Positions 1 to 12,816 of a DNA stretch of 64,000 bases are shown here, piece by piece. The DNA is taken from NCBI RefSeq assembly GCF_017086465.1, contig NZ_CP070961.1, positions 496,001 to 560,000 on the forward strand, written 5' to 3'. A program made the translations under genes and the position numbers. The DNA is from Nocardioides sp. zg-1228 (GTDB lineage: Bacteria; Actinomycetota; Actinomycetes; Propionibacteriales; Nocardioidaceae). The notes under the pieces are model-generated. The model was not told the DNA's origin and ran no database searches. It saw only the letters and a list, made by a program, of their open reading frames with translations. Within the stretch, counting starts at the first letter, position 1. Every line of letters begins with the position of its first letter.

Positions 1-1
1 G

Positions 2-43
2 CTCGCCGTGCCCTCCGGGACGGCTGGGACGATCCTCGGGTGA
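2..43 (+). CDS. Possible 3' end of an upstream gene (partial)
   Basis: Reading from base 2 gives 13 codons (LAVPSGTAGTILG) ending in TGA at 41-43. That would overlap the GTG of the next gene as GTGA, the junction used repeatedly elsewhere in this window. ECF41 sigma genes usually sit beside an oxidoreductase or carboxymuconolactone-decarboxylase-like partner, so a coupled upstream gene is plausible. Thirteen codons are too few to identify it, and it may be chance. Confidence 0.25.
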   Translation, partial: LAVPSGTAGTILG

Positions 44-903
44 GCGTCGACCCCTACGTCACCCACCGCAGCCTGCTCTTCACCGTCGCCTACGAGATGC
101 TCGGCTCGGCCGCCGACGCCGAGGACGTGGTGCAGGAGGCCTGGCTGCGGTGGTCCGGCGTGCCCGCCGACGAGGTGCGCGACCCGCGGGCCTACCTCGT
201 GCGGATGACCACCCGGCTCGCGCTCAACCGGCTGCGCACCCTGGCCCGGCGCCGCGAGGACTACGTCGGCCCGTGGCTCCCCGAGCCGGTGCTGACTGCG
301 CCCGACGTGGCCCAGGACGTCGAGCTCGCCGACAGCGTGTCGACCGCGATGCTGCTCGTCCTGGAGACCCTCCCGCCCACGGAGCGGGCCGTCTTCGTGC
401 TGCGCGAGGTCTTCGCGGTGCCCTACGCCGAGATCGCCGAGGCCGTCGAGAAGTCGGAGCCGGCCGTGCGCCAGATCGCGGCCCGGGCCCGCGCCCACGT
501 CGCCGAGCGGCGGCCGCGGGCCTCGGTCAGCGCCGCCGAGCGCGACGCGGTGATCGAGCGGTTCCGCGCCGCCACCGAGACCGGCGACCTGCAGGGCCTG
601 ATGGACGTCCTGGCCCCCGACGTGGTGCTGATGACCGACGGCGGCGGCCGGGTGCAGGCCGCGCTCAAGCCGATCCACGGGCGCGACAAGGTCTTCCGCT
701 TCCTGACCGCCGTCGCCCCCGAGGCGCTCGAGCTCGAGCCGGTGTGGCTCAACGGCTCGCCGGCGATCCAGTTCGTGGTGGCGGGCCACCGCGACGGCGT
801 CGGCACGATGCTGGTGGAGTACGGCGTGGTGACGCAGCTGTTCCTCGTCCGCAACCCCGACAAGCTCGGTCGGGTCGTCGAGGAGGTGCCGCTGCGACGG
901 TGA
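40..903 (+). CDS. ECF41-family RNA polymerase sigma factor (SigJ-like)
   Basis: A 287-residue alternative sigma factor. Regions sigma2 (about residues 8-75) and sigma4 (about 105-155) are followed by a fused SnoaL/NTF2-like domain (about 170-285). Three hallmarks of the ECF41 group are visible: WLPEP in the linker (79-83), DGGG (200-203) and NPDKL (272-276). In this family the C-terminal domain contacts the sigma core and tunes activity in place of a separate anti-sigma factor. The start is GTG, possibly overlapping an upstream gene by four bases. A GACGAT -10-like box ends seven bases before the GTG. The co-regulated partner gene is probably just outside the window. The family call is secure; the signal sensed is unknown. 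Confidence 0.9.
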   Translation: MSVDPYVTHRSLLFTVAYEMLGSAADAEDVVQEAWLRWSGVPADEVRDPRAYLVRMTTRLALNRLRTLARRREDYVGPWLPEPVLTAPDVAQDVELADSVSTAMLLVLETLPPTERAVFVLREVFAVPYAEIAEAVEKSEPAVRQIAARARAHVAERRPRASVSAAERDAVIERFRAATETGDLQGLMDVLAPDVVLMTDGGGRVQAALKPIHGRDKVFRFLTAVAPEALELEPVWLNGSPAIQFVVAGHRDGVGTMLVEYGVVTQLFLVRNPDKLGRVVEEVPLRR

Positions 904-908
904 GCCGC

Positions 909-926
909 GTTCGCGGTGGGCGAAAC
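909..926. promoter_or_regulatory. ClgR-type operator upstream of lon
   Basis: GTTCGC-GGTGG-GCGAAAC contains a perfect TTCGC/GCGAA inverted repeat with a 5-base spacer, which fits the CGC-N5-GCG core described for the actinobacterial protease regulator ClgR. It lies 44-61 bases before the lon start. A similar element precedes clpC in this window. Binding by ClgR is inferred; clgR itself is not in the window. Confidence 0.6.
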
Positions 927-969
927 CCCACGGGGTATCGAGGAGGTCGAGGCGCGCGTTGGACCGGAC

Positions 970-3330
<2,361 letters not shown>

Positions 3331-3333
3331 GGC

Positions 3334-3873
3334 TCAGGCGTCCTCGCCCAGGCTGTCGTCGGCCAGGTTGTCGAGGTCGTTGCCGTGGCCCTCGGTCTTG
3401 AAGCGCTCGAACGACGCGTGGACCTCGGCCTCGGCCTCGGTGCGGCCGACCCAGTCGGCCCCCTCGACGGACTTGCCGGGCTCGAGGTCCTTGTAGACCT
3501 CGAAGAAGTGCTGGATCTCGAGACGGTCGTACTTGGAGACGTGGTTGATGTCGCGGAGGTGCTCCAGGCGCGGGTCGTGGCTCGGCACGCACAGGACCTT
3601 GTCGTCGCCGCCGGCCTCGTCGGTCATCCGGAACATGCCGATCGCGCGGCACTCGATGACGCAGCCCGGGAACGTCGGCTGCTGCAGGATCACGAGCGCG
3701 TCGAGGGGGTCGCCGTCCTGGCCGAGGGTGTGCTCGATGAAGCCGTAGTCGGCCGGGTAGGCCGTCGAGGTGAAGAGCATGCGGTCGAGGCGGATGCGCC
3801 CCGTCTCGTGGTCGACCTCGTACTTGTTGCGCTCACCCTTGGGGATCTCCACCACCACGTCGAACGTCAGCAC
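3334..3873 (-). CDS. ppa: Inorganic pyrophosphatase (family I)
   Basis: A 179-residue soluble enzyme that hydrolyses diphosphate and so drives nucleic-acid and lipid synthesis forward. The metal-binding signature GDPLDALV is present, as are the early [11 protein letters not shown] substrate residues. Length fits the bacterial family I hexameric enzymes. The start is GTG at 3873, preceded by GGAGGA at the right spacing; a longer in-frame extension to 3963 has no family support. It converges on lon, with only three bases between the two stop codons. ppa followed by divergent dacB is the usual actinobacterial arrangement. Confidence 0.95.
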   Translation of the reverse strand: MLTFDVVVEIPKGERNKYEVDHETGRIRLDRMLFTSTAYPADYGFIEHTLGQDGDPLDALVILQQPTFPGCVIECRAIGMFRMTDEAGGDDKVLCVPSHDPRLEHLRDINHVSKYDRLEIQHFFEVYKDLEPGKSVEGADWVGRTEAEAEVHASFERFKTEGHGNDLDNLADDSLGEDA

Positions 3874-3999
3874 GTCTTCCTCCACACTCCTCGGCACGTC
3901 TCGGGCCCTCGCGTGACTCGGGCCCGGCCCGACGCATGGGTTCTGGGGCAGTGTCGCGCACAATGGGGCCGATGCGCGAAGCGAGAGGGGCCGAAAAGA

Positions 4000-5475
4000 G
4001 TGCGACGTGACCTACGCCACTCGGCCGGCCCGTCCCGCCGCCGCCCGTCCCTCCGGCACTGGCTGCCCACGCTGCTGGTCCTCGCCCTGCTCGCGGCCGG
4101 CCTGGGCGCCTACCGGTTCGAGTGGGGCCAGCGCTACCTGCCCTGGCTCGCCGCCGACCCGCTGACCGAGCCCGAGCAGGTGCTGCCGCCCGCCGGGCTC
4201 GACCTGCCCGACTGGGCGCCGCCGGGCGTCGGCGCGGTCGCCCTCGACCCGGGGGGTGCGATCCTCCCCGGGAAGGTCGCCGCCGCCGTGGCCGACGAGC
4301 TCGCCGACCCCGACCTGGGCCGCCACGTCGTCGGCGCGGTCGCGCCCCTCGCTCCCGGCTCCCCCGAGTGGACCACCGGTGACGGGCGCTACCTGCCCGC
4401 CTCGACCACCAAGCTCCTCACCCTGGGGGCCGCCCTCGAGGCGCTCGGCCCCGACCACACCTTCACCACCCGCGTCGTGCGCGGCGCCGGCCCGCGCGAC
4501 GTCGTCCTGGTCGGCGGGGGAGACCCGCTGCTGGCCAGCACGTCGCTCACGCTGGCCGAGGCCGAGTCGACCTATCCCACGCGGGCGGACGTCACGACGC
4601 TCGCCCTGCAGGTCGCCGACGCGCTCGGCGGTCGCGGACGGGTGCGGGTGCGCTTCGACGACAGCCTGTTCACCGGGCCGACGGACAACCCCGCCTGGCG
4701 CCGCGACTACGTCCCCGACGACATCGTCAGCCCGATCACCGCGCTCATGGTCGACAGCGGCCGCGAGACCGACGGCGACGGCCGTCACGACGACCCCTCG
4801 CTGGCCGCGGCCAGGGCGTTCGCCGACGGGCTGCGCGCCGCCGGTCTCCGGGTGGGCGGCGAGCCGCGGCGCGTCGTCGCGCCGCCCGGCGCCGAGGAGC
4901 TCGCCGCCGTCGAGAGCGCCCCCCTGTCGCAGGTCGCCGAGCGGATCCTCGACGTCAGCGACAACGAGGGGTCCGAGGTCGTGGCCCACCACGTCGGACT
5001 CGCCACCACGGGGGTCGGGTCGTTCGAGGCGGGCGCGGCCGGGGTCGTGGAGACCCTCCGCGGTGTCGGGATCGACGTCACCGGGGCGCAGGTGCACGAC
5101 GGCTCCGGCCTCTCGCGCCGCAACCGGGTCTCGACCGCCACGTTGATCGACCTCATCCAGCACGCCGCCGGCCCCGGCGGCGAGGCGATGCGCAGCCTGG
5201 TCACCGGCATGCCGGTCGCGGGCTTCACCGGCTCGCTCACCTACCGCTTCGCCGAGGGCCCCGAGGCGGGCCTCGGCGTGGTGCGCGCCAAGACCGGGAC
5301 CCTCACCGGCGTGCACGCCCTGGCCGGCATCGCCGTGGACCGCGACGGGCAGCCGCTGGCGTTCGTCTTCGGGGCCGACAGGTCCCCGCCCGAGGAGCGC
5401 TACGACGCCCAGGAGGCCCTCGACCGGGCCGCCGCCGCCCTGGCCGCCTGCCGCTGCTCCACCCCCGCCGGCTGA
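4000..5475 (+). CDS. dacB: D-alanyl-D-alanine carboxypeptidase/endopeptidase (PBP4, S13 family)
   Basis: A 491-residue exported penicillin-binding protein that trims peptidoglycan stem peptides or cuts cross-links. An Arg-rich N-terminus and one membrane segment ([17 protein letters not shown], about 22-38) anchor it outside the cell. The three active-site motifs are present: S135-T-T-K138, S320-D-N322 and K431-T-G433. GTG at 4000 is the only sensible start, because the upstream ATG at 3972 is out of frame. It is divergent from ppa with a 126-base gap. It is followed by the zincin and tilS, as in other actinobacteria. Confidence 0.93.
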   Translation: MRRDLRHSAGPSRRRPSLRHWLPTLLVLALLAAGLGAYRFEWGQRYLPWLAADPLTEPEQVLPPAGLDLPDWAPPGVGAVALDPGGAILPGKVAAAVADELADPDLGRHVVGAVAPLAPGSPEWTTGDGRYLPASTTKLLTLGAALEALGPDHTFTTRVVRGAGPRDVVLVGGGDPLLASTSLTLAEAESTYPTRADVTTLALQVADALGGRGRVRVRFDDSLFTGPTDNPAWRRDYVPDDIVSPITALMVDSGRETDGDGRHDDPSLAAARAFADGLRAAGLRVGGEPRRVVAPPGAEELAAVESAPLSQVAERILDVSDNEGSEVVAHHVGLATTGVGSFEAGAAGVVETLRGVGIDVTGAQVHDGSGLSRRNRVSTATLIDLIQHAAGPGGEAMRSLVTGMPVAGFTGSLTYRFAEGPEAGLGVVRAKTGTLTGVHALAGIAVDRDGQPLAFVFGADRSPPEERYDAQEALDRAAAALAACRCSTPAG

Positions 5476-5483
5476 GGTCGTCC

Positions 5484-5514
5484 GCCTGTCGTCGCCCCGG
5501 CTCGGACGGCAGGC
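5484..5514 (+). terminator. Possible hairpin terminator after dacB
   Basis: GCCTGTCGTC pairs with GACGGCAGGC (one G-U) across an 11-base loop, 8 bases after the dacB stop. There is no clear T-run. The next gene has its own -10 box just downstream, which fits a transcription boundary here. Confidence 0.4.
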
Positions 5515-5532
5515 CGGATACCGGGGCCCGGC

Positions 5533-5538
5533 TAGGGT
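5533..5538 (+). promoter_or_regulatory. -10 box TAGGGT for the metalloprotease gene (leaderless)
   Basis: TAGGGT ends six bases before the ATG at 5545, so transcription would begin at or next to the start codon. No convincing -35 or Shine-Dalgarno sequence is seen. Confidence 0.5.
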
Positions 5539-5544
5539 CGCGGT

Positions 5545-6561
5545 ATGAACCTCGTCGACTGGGACTTCGCCGTCACCGTGGGATCCCGGGTCGCCGGGCC
5601 CGGACCGGACGTGTCGCCCGACGAGGCCGCCGCGGCCGTCGTCGAGCTGCGCGAGGGCGCGACCCGCTCCACCCCGCTCGTGCGCGACTTCACCGGGCTG
5701 CACACCACGTCCGGCACCGCCCCGGTCCTCGTCGTGGACCGCACGGGCTGGCTGCGCGCCAACGCCGACGGCTTCGCCAAGCTGCTCAGCCCGGTCGTCG
5801 ACAAGCTGGTCGAGAAGAAGGGGCCGCCGTCGGCGTTCACCGCCTCGGTCGGCACCCGGGTGACCGGCGCCGAGGTGGGGCTGATGCTCGGCTTCCTGAG
5901 CAGCAAGGTGCTGGGCCAGTTCGACCCGTTCCACGACCCCCACGGCCGGCTGCTGCTGGTGGCACCCAACATCGTCCACGTCGAGCGCGAGCTCGGCGCC
6001 GACCCGACCGACTTCCGGCTCTGGGTGTGCCTGCACGAGGAGACCCACCGCGTCCAGTTCACCGCCAACCCGTGGCTCGGCGAGCACCTGATGACCCAGA
6101 TGCACGCCGTCGCCGACACCATCGAGCCGAGCGCGCTGCTCGACGGGCTGCGCCGCGGCGCCGAGGCGATCCGCAGCGGCGACGGCAGCGTCCTCGACCT
6201 CGTCTCCTCGCCCCAGCAGAAGGAGATCCTCGACCGGGTCACCGGCGTCATGTCGCTGCTCGAGGGCCACGCCGACGTGGTCATGGACGGCGTCGGTCCC
6301 ACCGTGATCCCGTCGGTCGCCGAGATCCGCCGCAAGTTCAACCAGCGCCGCAAGGGCGCCGGCTCGATGGACAGGCTGCTGCGCCGGCTGCTCGGCCTCG
6401 ACGCCAAGATGGCCCAGTACCGCGACGGCGCGGTCTTCGTGCGCCACGTCGTCGACAAGGTCGGCATGGACGACTTCAACGCCGTGTGGAGCGGCCCCGA
6501 GACCCTGCCGTCCAAGGCCGAGATCACCGACCCGGACGCCTGGATCGCCCGCGTGCTGTGA
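5545..6561 (+). CDS. Zinc-dependent metalloprotease of the actinobacterial zincin_2 (DUF2342) family
   Basis: A 338-residue cytoplasmic protein with the zincin motif H164-E-E-T-H168 in the context LHEETHRVQF. A predicted long helical region surrounds it. The family is often labelled coenzyme F420 biosynthesis-associated, but no reaction or substrate is established to my knowledge. No signal peptide or membrane segment is visible. The gene lies between dacB and tilS, its usual place in actinobacteria. Its stop overlaps the tilS GTG by four bases, so the two are translationally coupled. The fold assignment is good; the function is unknown. Confidence 0.88.
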   Translation: MNLVDWDFAVTVGSRVAGPGPDVSPDEAAAAVVELREGATRSTPLVRDFTGLHTTSGTAPVLVVDRTGWLRANADGFAKLLSPVVDKLVEKKGPPSAFTASVGTRVTGAEVGLMLGFLSSKVLGQFDPFHDPHGRLLLVAPNIVHVERELGADPTDFRLWVCLHEETHRVQFTANPWLGEHLMTQMHAVADTIEPSALLDGLRRGAEAIRSGDGSVLDLVSSPQQKEILDRVTGVMSLLEGHADVVMDGVGPTVIPSVAEIRRKFNQRRKGAGSMDRLLRRLLGLDAKMAQYRDGAVFVRHVVDKVGMDDFNAVWSGPETLPSKAEITDPDAWIARVL

Positions 6562-7550
6562 CGCTGCACCCCTCGGTCGCCGCGGTCCGGCTGCCGGTCC
6601 GCGCCACCCTCGCCCGCCTCGGGCCTCTCGGTGCCACGGCGACCGTGGCGGTCGCGTGCAGCGGGGGAGCCGACTCGCTCGCGCTCGCCTCGGCCACGGT
6701 GTTCGAGGCCCGCCGCTCGGGCGCGCGCGTCGTCGGGGTGACCGTCGACCACGGCCTGCAGCCGGGCTCGGCGGCCCAGGCCGACCGGGTCGTCGCGCAG
6801 CTCGCCGCGATGGGGGTCGACGAGACCCTCACCGCCCGGGTCACCGTCGACACCGCGTCCGGGCTCGGGCCGGAGGCCGCCGCCCGCGAGGCGAGGTACG
6901 CCGTGCTGGAGCAGGTCGCCGAGCACCTCGGCGCCAGCCTGGTGCTGCTCGGCCACACCCTCGACGACCAGGCCGAGACGGTGCTGCTCGGCCTGGCCCG
7001 CGGCTCCGGCGGGCGCTCGCTGCAGGGGATGCGGCCCGCCTTCGGGGTGTTCGCGCGCCCGCTGCTCGGCGTACGCCGGGCCGACACCGTCACCGCCTGC
7101 CAGGTCGAGGGGATCGAGGTGTGGGACGACCCCCACAACGACGACCCCGGCTACACCCGGGTCCGGGTGCGCCGGCGGGTGCTGCCGGTGCTCGAGGACG
7201 AGCTCGGGCCGGGCATCGCCGAGACGCTCGCCCGCACCGCCGACCAGCTCCGCGAGGACACCGCTCTCCTCGACCGCCTCGCCGAGGAGTCCCTGGCCCG
7301 TGCGCGCCGCGACGGCGGCCTCGACGTCGCGGCCCTGGGCGCCGAGCCGCCCGCGCTCCGCCACCGCGTCGTCCACCGCGCCGCCCTCGACGCCGGCTGC
7401 CCGCCCTCGGAGCTCGCCCGCGAGCACGTCCTCGCCGTCGACCGGCTGCTCGTGGACTGGCGCGGGCAGAAGTGGATCGACCTGCCGGGCCACGTCCGTG
7501 CGCTGCGGCGCGACGGGCTGCTGGTCCTCGAGGCCGTGGCCCTAGGCTGA
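6558..7550 (+). CDS. tilS: tRNA(Ile)-lysidine synthetase
   Basis: A 330-residue enzyme that joins lysine to C34 of the CAU anticodon of tRNA-Ile, which changes its identity from Met to Ile. The PP-loop S35-G-G-A-D-S40 of N-type ATP pyrophosphatases is intact. The HTLDDQAETVLL signature follows at about 134-145. It is shorter than E. coli TilS (about 430) because it lacks the full C-terminal domains, which is common in actinobacteria. The start is GTG in the GTGA overlap with the metalloprotease; the long open frame upstream is out-of-frame shadow. The end of the gene contains the -10 box for hpt. Confidence 0.94.
   Translation: MTLHPSVAAVRLPVRATLARLGPLGATATVAVACSGGADSLALASATVFEARRSGARVVGVTVDHGLQPGSAAQADRVVAQLAAMGVDETLTARVTVDTASGLGPEAAAREARYAVLEQVAEHLGASLVLLGHTLDDQAETVLLGLARGSGGRSLQGMRPAFGVFARPLLGVRRADTVTACQVEGIEVWDDPHNDDPGYTRVRVRRRVLPVLEDELGPGIAETLARTADQLREDTALLDRLAEESLARARRDGGLDVAALGAEPPALRHRVVHRAALDAGCPPSELAREHVLAVDRLLVDWRGQKWIDLPGHVRALRRDGLLVLEAVALG
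7543..7548 (+). promoter_or_regulatory. -10 box TAGGCT for hpt (leaderless)
   Basis: TAGGCT ends six bases before the hpt ATG at 7555 and shares its last base with the tilS stop codon (7548-7550). hpt can therefore be transcribed independently of tilS. Confidence 0.5.
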
Positions 7551-7554
7551 CGCC

Positions 7555-8106
7555 ATGGACTCGTCCCACGTGGAGCACGACCTGGTCAACATCCTCTTCA
7601 CCGAGGAGCAGATCCAGCAGCGGCTGGCCGAGATGGCCGTCCAGATCACCGAGGACTACGAGGGGCGCGAGCTGCTGATGGTGGGCGTCCTGCGGGGCGC
7701 GGTGATGGTGATGGCCGACCTGTCCCGGGCGATGCCGCGGCACCTGGAGATGGACTGGATGGCGGTGAGCTCCTACGGCTCGGGCACCAAGTCGAGCGGC
7801 GTGGTGCGGATCCTCAAGGACCTCGACACCGACATCAGCGGACGCGACGTGCTGATCGTCGACGAGATCATCGACACCGGGCTGACGCTGAGCTGGCTGG
7901 TCAACAACCTCTCGAGCCGCAACCCCGCGAGCGTGGAGATCGCCACGCTGCTGCGCAAGCCCGAGGCGCTCTCGATGCCCGTGGAGCCCAAGTACGTCGG
8001 CTGGGACATCCCCAACGAGTTCGTCGTCGGCTACGGCCTCGACTACCGCGAGCGCTACCGCAACCTCCGCGACATCGGCACCCTCGCACCCCACGTCTAC
8101 TCCTGA
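7555..8106 (+). CDS. hpt: Hypoxanthine phosphoribosyltransferase
   Basis: A 183-residue purine-salvage enzyme that converts hypoxanthine (and guanine) plus PRPP to IMP (or GMP). The PRPP-binding loop is VLIVDEIIDTGLTLS, with the two acidic residues of the phosphoribosyltransferase signature. The flexible-loop SSYG and the C-terminal VVGYGLDYRERYRNL are typical of the family. It starts 4 bases after the tilS stop. tilS-hpt-ftsH is a very widely conserved bacterial order. Confidence 0.95.
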   Translation: MDSSHVEHDLVNILFTEEQIQQRLAEMAVQITEDYEGRELLMVGVLRGAVMVMADLSRAMPRHLEMDWMAVSSYGSGTKSSGVVRILKDLDTDISGRDVLIVDEIIDTGLTLSWLVNNLSSRNPASVEIATLLRKPEALSMPVEPKYVGWDIPNEFVVGYGLDYRERYRNLRDIGTLAPHVYS

Positions 8107-8168
8107 ACGGGCCCGAACTCCTCGCCCCGCTTCACCTCGCCTGAGACACTGGGGTCCCGGGCGGCGTG

Positions 8169-8174
8169 TAGCGT
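8169..8174 (+). promoter_or_regulatory. -10 box TAGCGT upstream of ftsH
   Basis: TAGCGT lies 34 bases before the GTG at 8209. Unlike most -10 boxes in this window it implies a leader of about 28 bases. The leader contains a weak purine-rich GAAAG at Shine-Dalgarno distance. Confidence 0.4.
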
Positions 8175-8208
8175 CCCGCCTCCACCTCCGAACAGCTGAA
8201 AGTTGCCT

Positions 8209-10262
<2,054 letters not shown>

Positions 10263-10266
<4 letters not shown>

Positions 10267-10883
10267 CCGACCCGATCTCCGTGCCGGAGCGCGCGCCGGG
10301 GGAGGTCCCCGAGTTCGACCACGCGCGCGCCGAGGCGGCCGTGCGCGAGCTGCTGCACGCCATCGGCGAGGACCCCGGGCGCGAGGGGCTGCGCGAGACC
10401 CCCGCGCGGGTGGCGCGTGCCTACGCCGAGCTGACGCAGGGCCTGCGGCAGACCGCCGGCGACGTGCTGACCACCACCTTCGACCTCGGCCACGAGGAGA
10501 TGGTGCTGGTCCGCGACATCGAGCTGTGGTCGATGTGCGAGCACCACCTCGTGCCGTTCACCGGGGTCGCCCACGTCGGCTACATCCCGGCCGAGACGGG
10601 CAAGATCACCGGCCTGTCCAAGCTCGCCCGGCTCGTCGACGTCTACGCCAAGCGCCCGCAGGTGCAGGAGCGGTTGACCACCCAGATCGCCGACTCGCTG
10701 ATGCAGATCCTCGAGGCCCGCGGCGTGATCGTGGTGATCGAGGCCGAGCACCTGTGCATGACGATGCGCGGGGTCAAGAAGGCCGGCGCACGCACCATCA
10801 CCTCCGCGGTCCGGGGCGCGTTCCTCACCCACCAGGCCACCCGCGCCGAGGCGATGGCGCTCATCCACTCCGGGGCCAGGTGA
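10263..10883 (+). CDS. folE: GTP cyclohydrolase I
   Basis: A 206-residue enzyme for the first step of folate synthesis (GTP to dihydroneopterin triphosphate). The zinc ligands are C92 and H95 (MCEHHLVPF) and C165 (HLCMTMRG), spaced as in the E. coli enzyme. It begins with GTG inside the ftsH stop (GTGA), and its own stop overlaps folP in the same way. Coupled translation of ftsH-folE-folP is expected. Confidence 0.96.
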
Positions 10884-11764
10884 GCCAGGGCGCACCGCCC
10901 ACGGCCCGGGTCCCCCGGGTGATGGGGATCGTCAACGTCACGCCCGACTCGTTCTCCGACGGCGGCCGGTGGGCGACCACCGAGGCCGCGGTCGACCACG
11001 GCCGGCTCCTGCTCGCGCAGGGGGCCGACCTGCTCGACATCGGCGGGGAGTCGACCCGCCCCGGCGCCACCCGGCCGCTGGTCGCCGAGGAGCTCGACCG
11101 CGTCGTGCCCGTGATCCGCGAGCTCGCGGACGCCGGTGCCCTGCTCTCGGTCGACACGATGCGCGCCGAGGTGGCCCAGGCCGCCCTCGACGCCGGCGCG
11201 CGGATCGTCAACGACGTGTCCGGCGGCCTGGCCGACCCGCGGATCCTCGACGTCGTCGCCGCGAGCGACGCCTCCTACGTCGCGATGCACTGGCGCGCCC
11301 ACTCCGACCGGATGCGCGACTTCACCGACTACGCGCCCGACGGGGTGGTGGCGTCGGTGCGCCGCGAGCTCGCCGAGCGGCTCGAGGCCGTCGAGGCCGC
11401 CGGCATCCCCCGCTCGCGCGTGCTGCTCGACCCCGGCCTCGGCTTCGCCAAGGAGCCGCACCACAACTGGGACCTGCTGGCCGCGCTCGAGCGCCTGCAC
11501 GAGCTCGGCTGCCCGCTGCTGGTCGGCGCCAGCCGCAAGTCGTTCCTCGGCTCGCTGCTGGCCCAGGACGGCCGACCGCGGCCGGTCGACGAGCGCGAGC
11601 ACGCCCACGCCGCGCTGGTGGCCCTGCTGGCCGTGCGCGGGGTCGAGTGCCTGCGCGTGCACGACGTACGAGCCACCCGCGACGCGCTCGCGGTGGTCGA
11701 GGCGATGAGGTCGCACGATGAGGTCGCACGGAGATCGCACACGGAGGTCGCACATGACGGATGA
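10880..11764 (+). CDS. folP: Dihydropteroate synthase
   Basis: A 294-residue sulfonamide-target enzyme that condenses dihydropterin pyrophosphate with p-aminobenzoate. Signature 1 ([15 protein letters not shown], from residue 14) and signature 2 ([11 protein letters not shown]) are intact, as is the ASRKSFLG loop. GTG at 10880 overlaps the folE stop. The last 20 or so codons run through four copies of a 13-base repeat and encode [18 protein letters not shown], which is not part of the conserved fold. The 3' end overlaps folB by 11 bases. Confidence 0.95.
   Translation: MSQGAPPTARVPRVMGIVNVTPDSFSDGGRWATTEAAVDHGRLLLAQGADLLDIGGESTRPGATRPLVAEELDRVVPVIRELADAGALLSVDTMRAEVAQAALDAGARIVNDVSGGLADPRILDVVAASDASYVAMHWRAHSDRMRDFTDYAPDGVVASVRRELAERLEAVEAAGIPRSRVLLDPGLGFAKEPHHNWDLLAALERLHELGCPLLVGASRKSFLGSLLAQDGRPRPVDEREHAHAALVALLAVRGVECLRVHDVRATRDALAVVEAMRSHDEVARRSHTEVAHDG
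11704..11755 (+). repeat. Four imperfect 13-bp tandem units at the folP/folB junction
   Basis: Units start at 11704, 11717, 11730 and 11743. The first two are identical (GATGAGGTCGCAC) and the others differ at two or three positions. The fourth unit supplies the GGAGG ribosome-binding site of folB. A period of 13 shifts frame, so copy-number slippage would change the folP tail. Confidence 0.75.
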
Positions 11765-12128
11765 GCTGTCGGTCCGGGGCATCGAGTGCTTCGCCCACCA
11801 CGGCGTCTTCGACTTCGAGAGGCGCGAGGGCCAGGTCTTCGTCGTCGACCTCGTGCTGGGCATCGACACCCGCCCGGCGGCGGCCTCCGACGACCTCGCC
11901 GACACCGTGGACTACGGGTCGCTGACCGCCGACGTCAAGGCTGCCGTCGAGCGCGACCCGGTCGACCTGATAGAAACCGTCGGCCAACGCATCGCCGATG
12001 TGTGCCTGACGGACTCTCGTGTTGAATGGGCGCGAGTCACGCTGCACAAACCTGATGCCCCCATCGACGCGACGTACTCGGACGTCGCGCTGACGATCAC
12101 CAGAACGCGAGGCAACGCTCATGACTGA
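11754..12128 (+). CDS. folB: Dihydroneopterin aldolase
   Basis: A 124-residue enzyme that splits dihydroneopterin to 6-hydroxymethyl-dihydropterin and glycolaldehyde. The N-terminal RGIECFAHHGVFDFER and the catalytic Glu/Lys region near VTLHKPDAPI match the family. ATG at 11754 was chosen because GGAGG lies six bases upstream and the preceding in-frame codons are repeat sequence. It overlaps folP by 11 bases and folK by 8. Confidence 0.93.
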   Translation: MTDELSVRGIECFAHHGVFDFERREGQVFVVDLVLGIDTRPAAASDDLADTVDYGSLTADVKAAVERDPVDLIETVGQRIADVCLTDSRVEWARVTLHKPDAPIDATYSDVALTITRTRGNAHD

Positions 12129-12690
12129 GACCCCCAACCCCCACATCGTGGACACCGACGCCCTCACCGGCGAGATGCACCCGATCCGTCGCGTGGTGGT
12201 TGCGCTGGGCTCCAACCTCGGAGAGCGCCTGGCCTCCCTCCAGGGGGCGGTCAACGCCCTCGCCGACACCCCCGACTTCTTCGTCACGGGCGTCTCGCCG
12301 GTCTACGAGACCGAGCCGGTCGACGCCCCCGAGGGGTCGCGTCCGTTCCTCAACGCCGTCCTGCTCGCCGACACGACGCTCCCGGCCGCGCGGCTGATGG
12401 AGCGGGCGCTGGCGATCGAGGACGCGTTCGGCCGCGAGCGCGGCGACGTCCCCAACGCTGCGCGCACCCTCGACGTCGACCTCATCGTGGTCGGCGACCG
12501 CCGCTCCAACGAGGACTTCCTCCGGCTGCCGCACCCGCGTGCCCACGAGCGGGCGTTCGTGCTGCAGCCGTGGTACGACCTCGAGCCCGACGCGGTCTTC
12601 CCCGGCCGGGGCCCGATCGCCGACCTGCTCGACGCCTCCGACTCCTCGGGCGTGAAGAGGCGCGAGGACCTCACGCTCGAGGTCGAGTGA
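12121..12690 (+). CDS. folK: 2-amino-4-hydroxy-6-hydroxymethyldihydropteridine pyrophosphokinase
   Basis: A 189-residue enzyme that transfers pyrophosphate from ATP to hydroxymethyl-dihydropterin, giving the FolP substrate. It has the N-terminal ALGSNLGERLASLQ, the pterin-binding FLNAVLL and the ATP-site RTLDVDLI. The first 22 residues precede the family core and are variable. ATG at 12121 overlaps the folB stop by eight bases. It is the last folate gene. The 65-bp duplication begins in its final codons. Confidence 0.94.
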   Translation: MTETPNPHIVDTDALTGEMHPIRRVVVALGSNLGERLASLQGAVNALADTPDFFVTGVSPVYETEPVDAPEGSRPFLNAVLLADTTLPAARLMERALAIEDAFGRERGDVPNAARTLDVDLIVVGDRRSNEDFLRLPHPRAHERAFVLQPWYDLEPDAVFPGRGPIADLLDASDSSGVKRREDLTLEVE

Positions 12691-12814
12691 TCACCCCACG
12701 GCGTCCTGCTCCTCCGCTGCGCTCCCCCGCACGACGCCGCAGGGGCCACGAGTGATCACCCCACGGCGTCCTGCTCCTCCGCTGCGCTCCCCCGCACGAC
12801 GCCGCAGGGGCCAC
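12685..12814 (+). repeat. Perfect 65-bp tandem duplication between folK and the DUF3180 gene
   Basis: Two identical 65-base copies, 12685-12749 and 12750-12814, follow one another without a spacer. Each copy holds a strong imperfect hairpin (12694-12745 and 12759-12810): CCCC-A-CGGCGTC-C-TGC pairs with GCA-C-GACGCCG-CA-GGGG. The copies begin in the last codons of folK and end just before the next gene's GTG. Perfect identity points to a recent event. Confidence 0.9.
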
Positions 12815-12816
12815 GA

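Noticed and set aside
4012-6447. Very long minus-strand open frame opposite dacB and the metalloprotease
   Set aside because: It is a high-GC shadow: low-complexity Ala/Gly/Arg/His/Val composition, no family motif, and it runs across two well-supported genes and their boundary. The same applies to the long antisense frames at 7090-10227 and 28330-31095.
12691-12816. Coding sequence across the 65-bp duplication
   Set aside because: Open minus-strand frames here are duplicated nonsense peptides encoded by both repeat copies, with no family match. The hairpins explain the sequence better.
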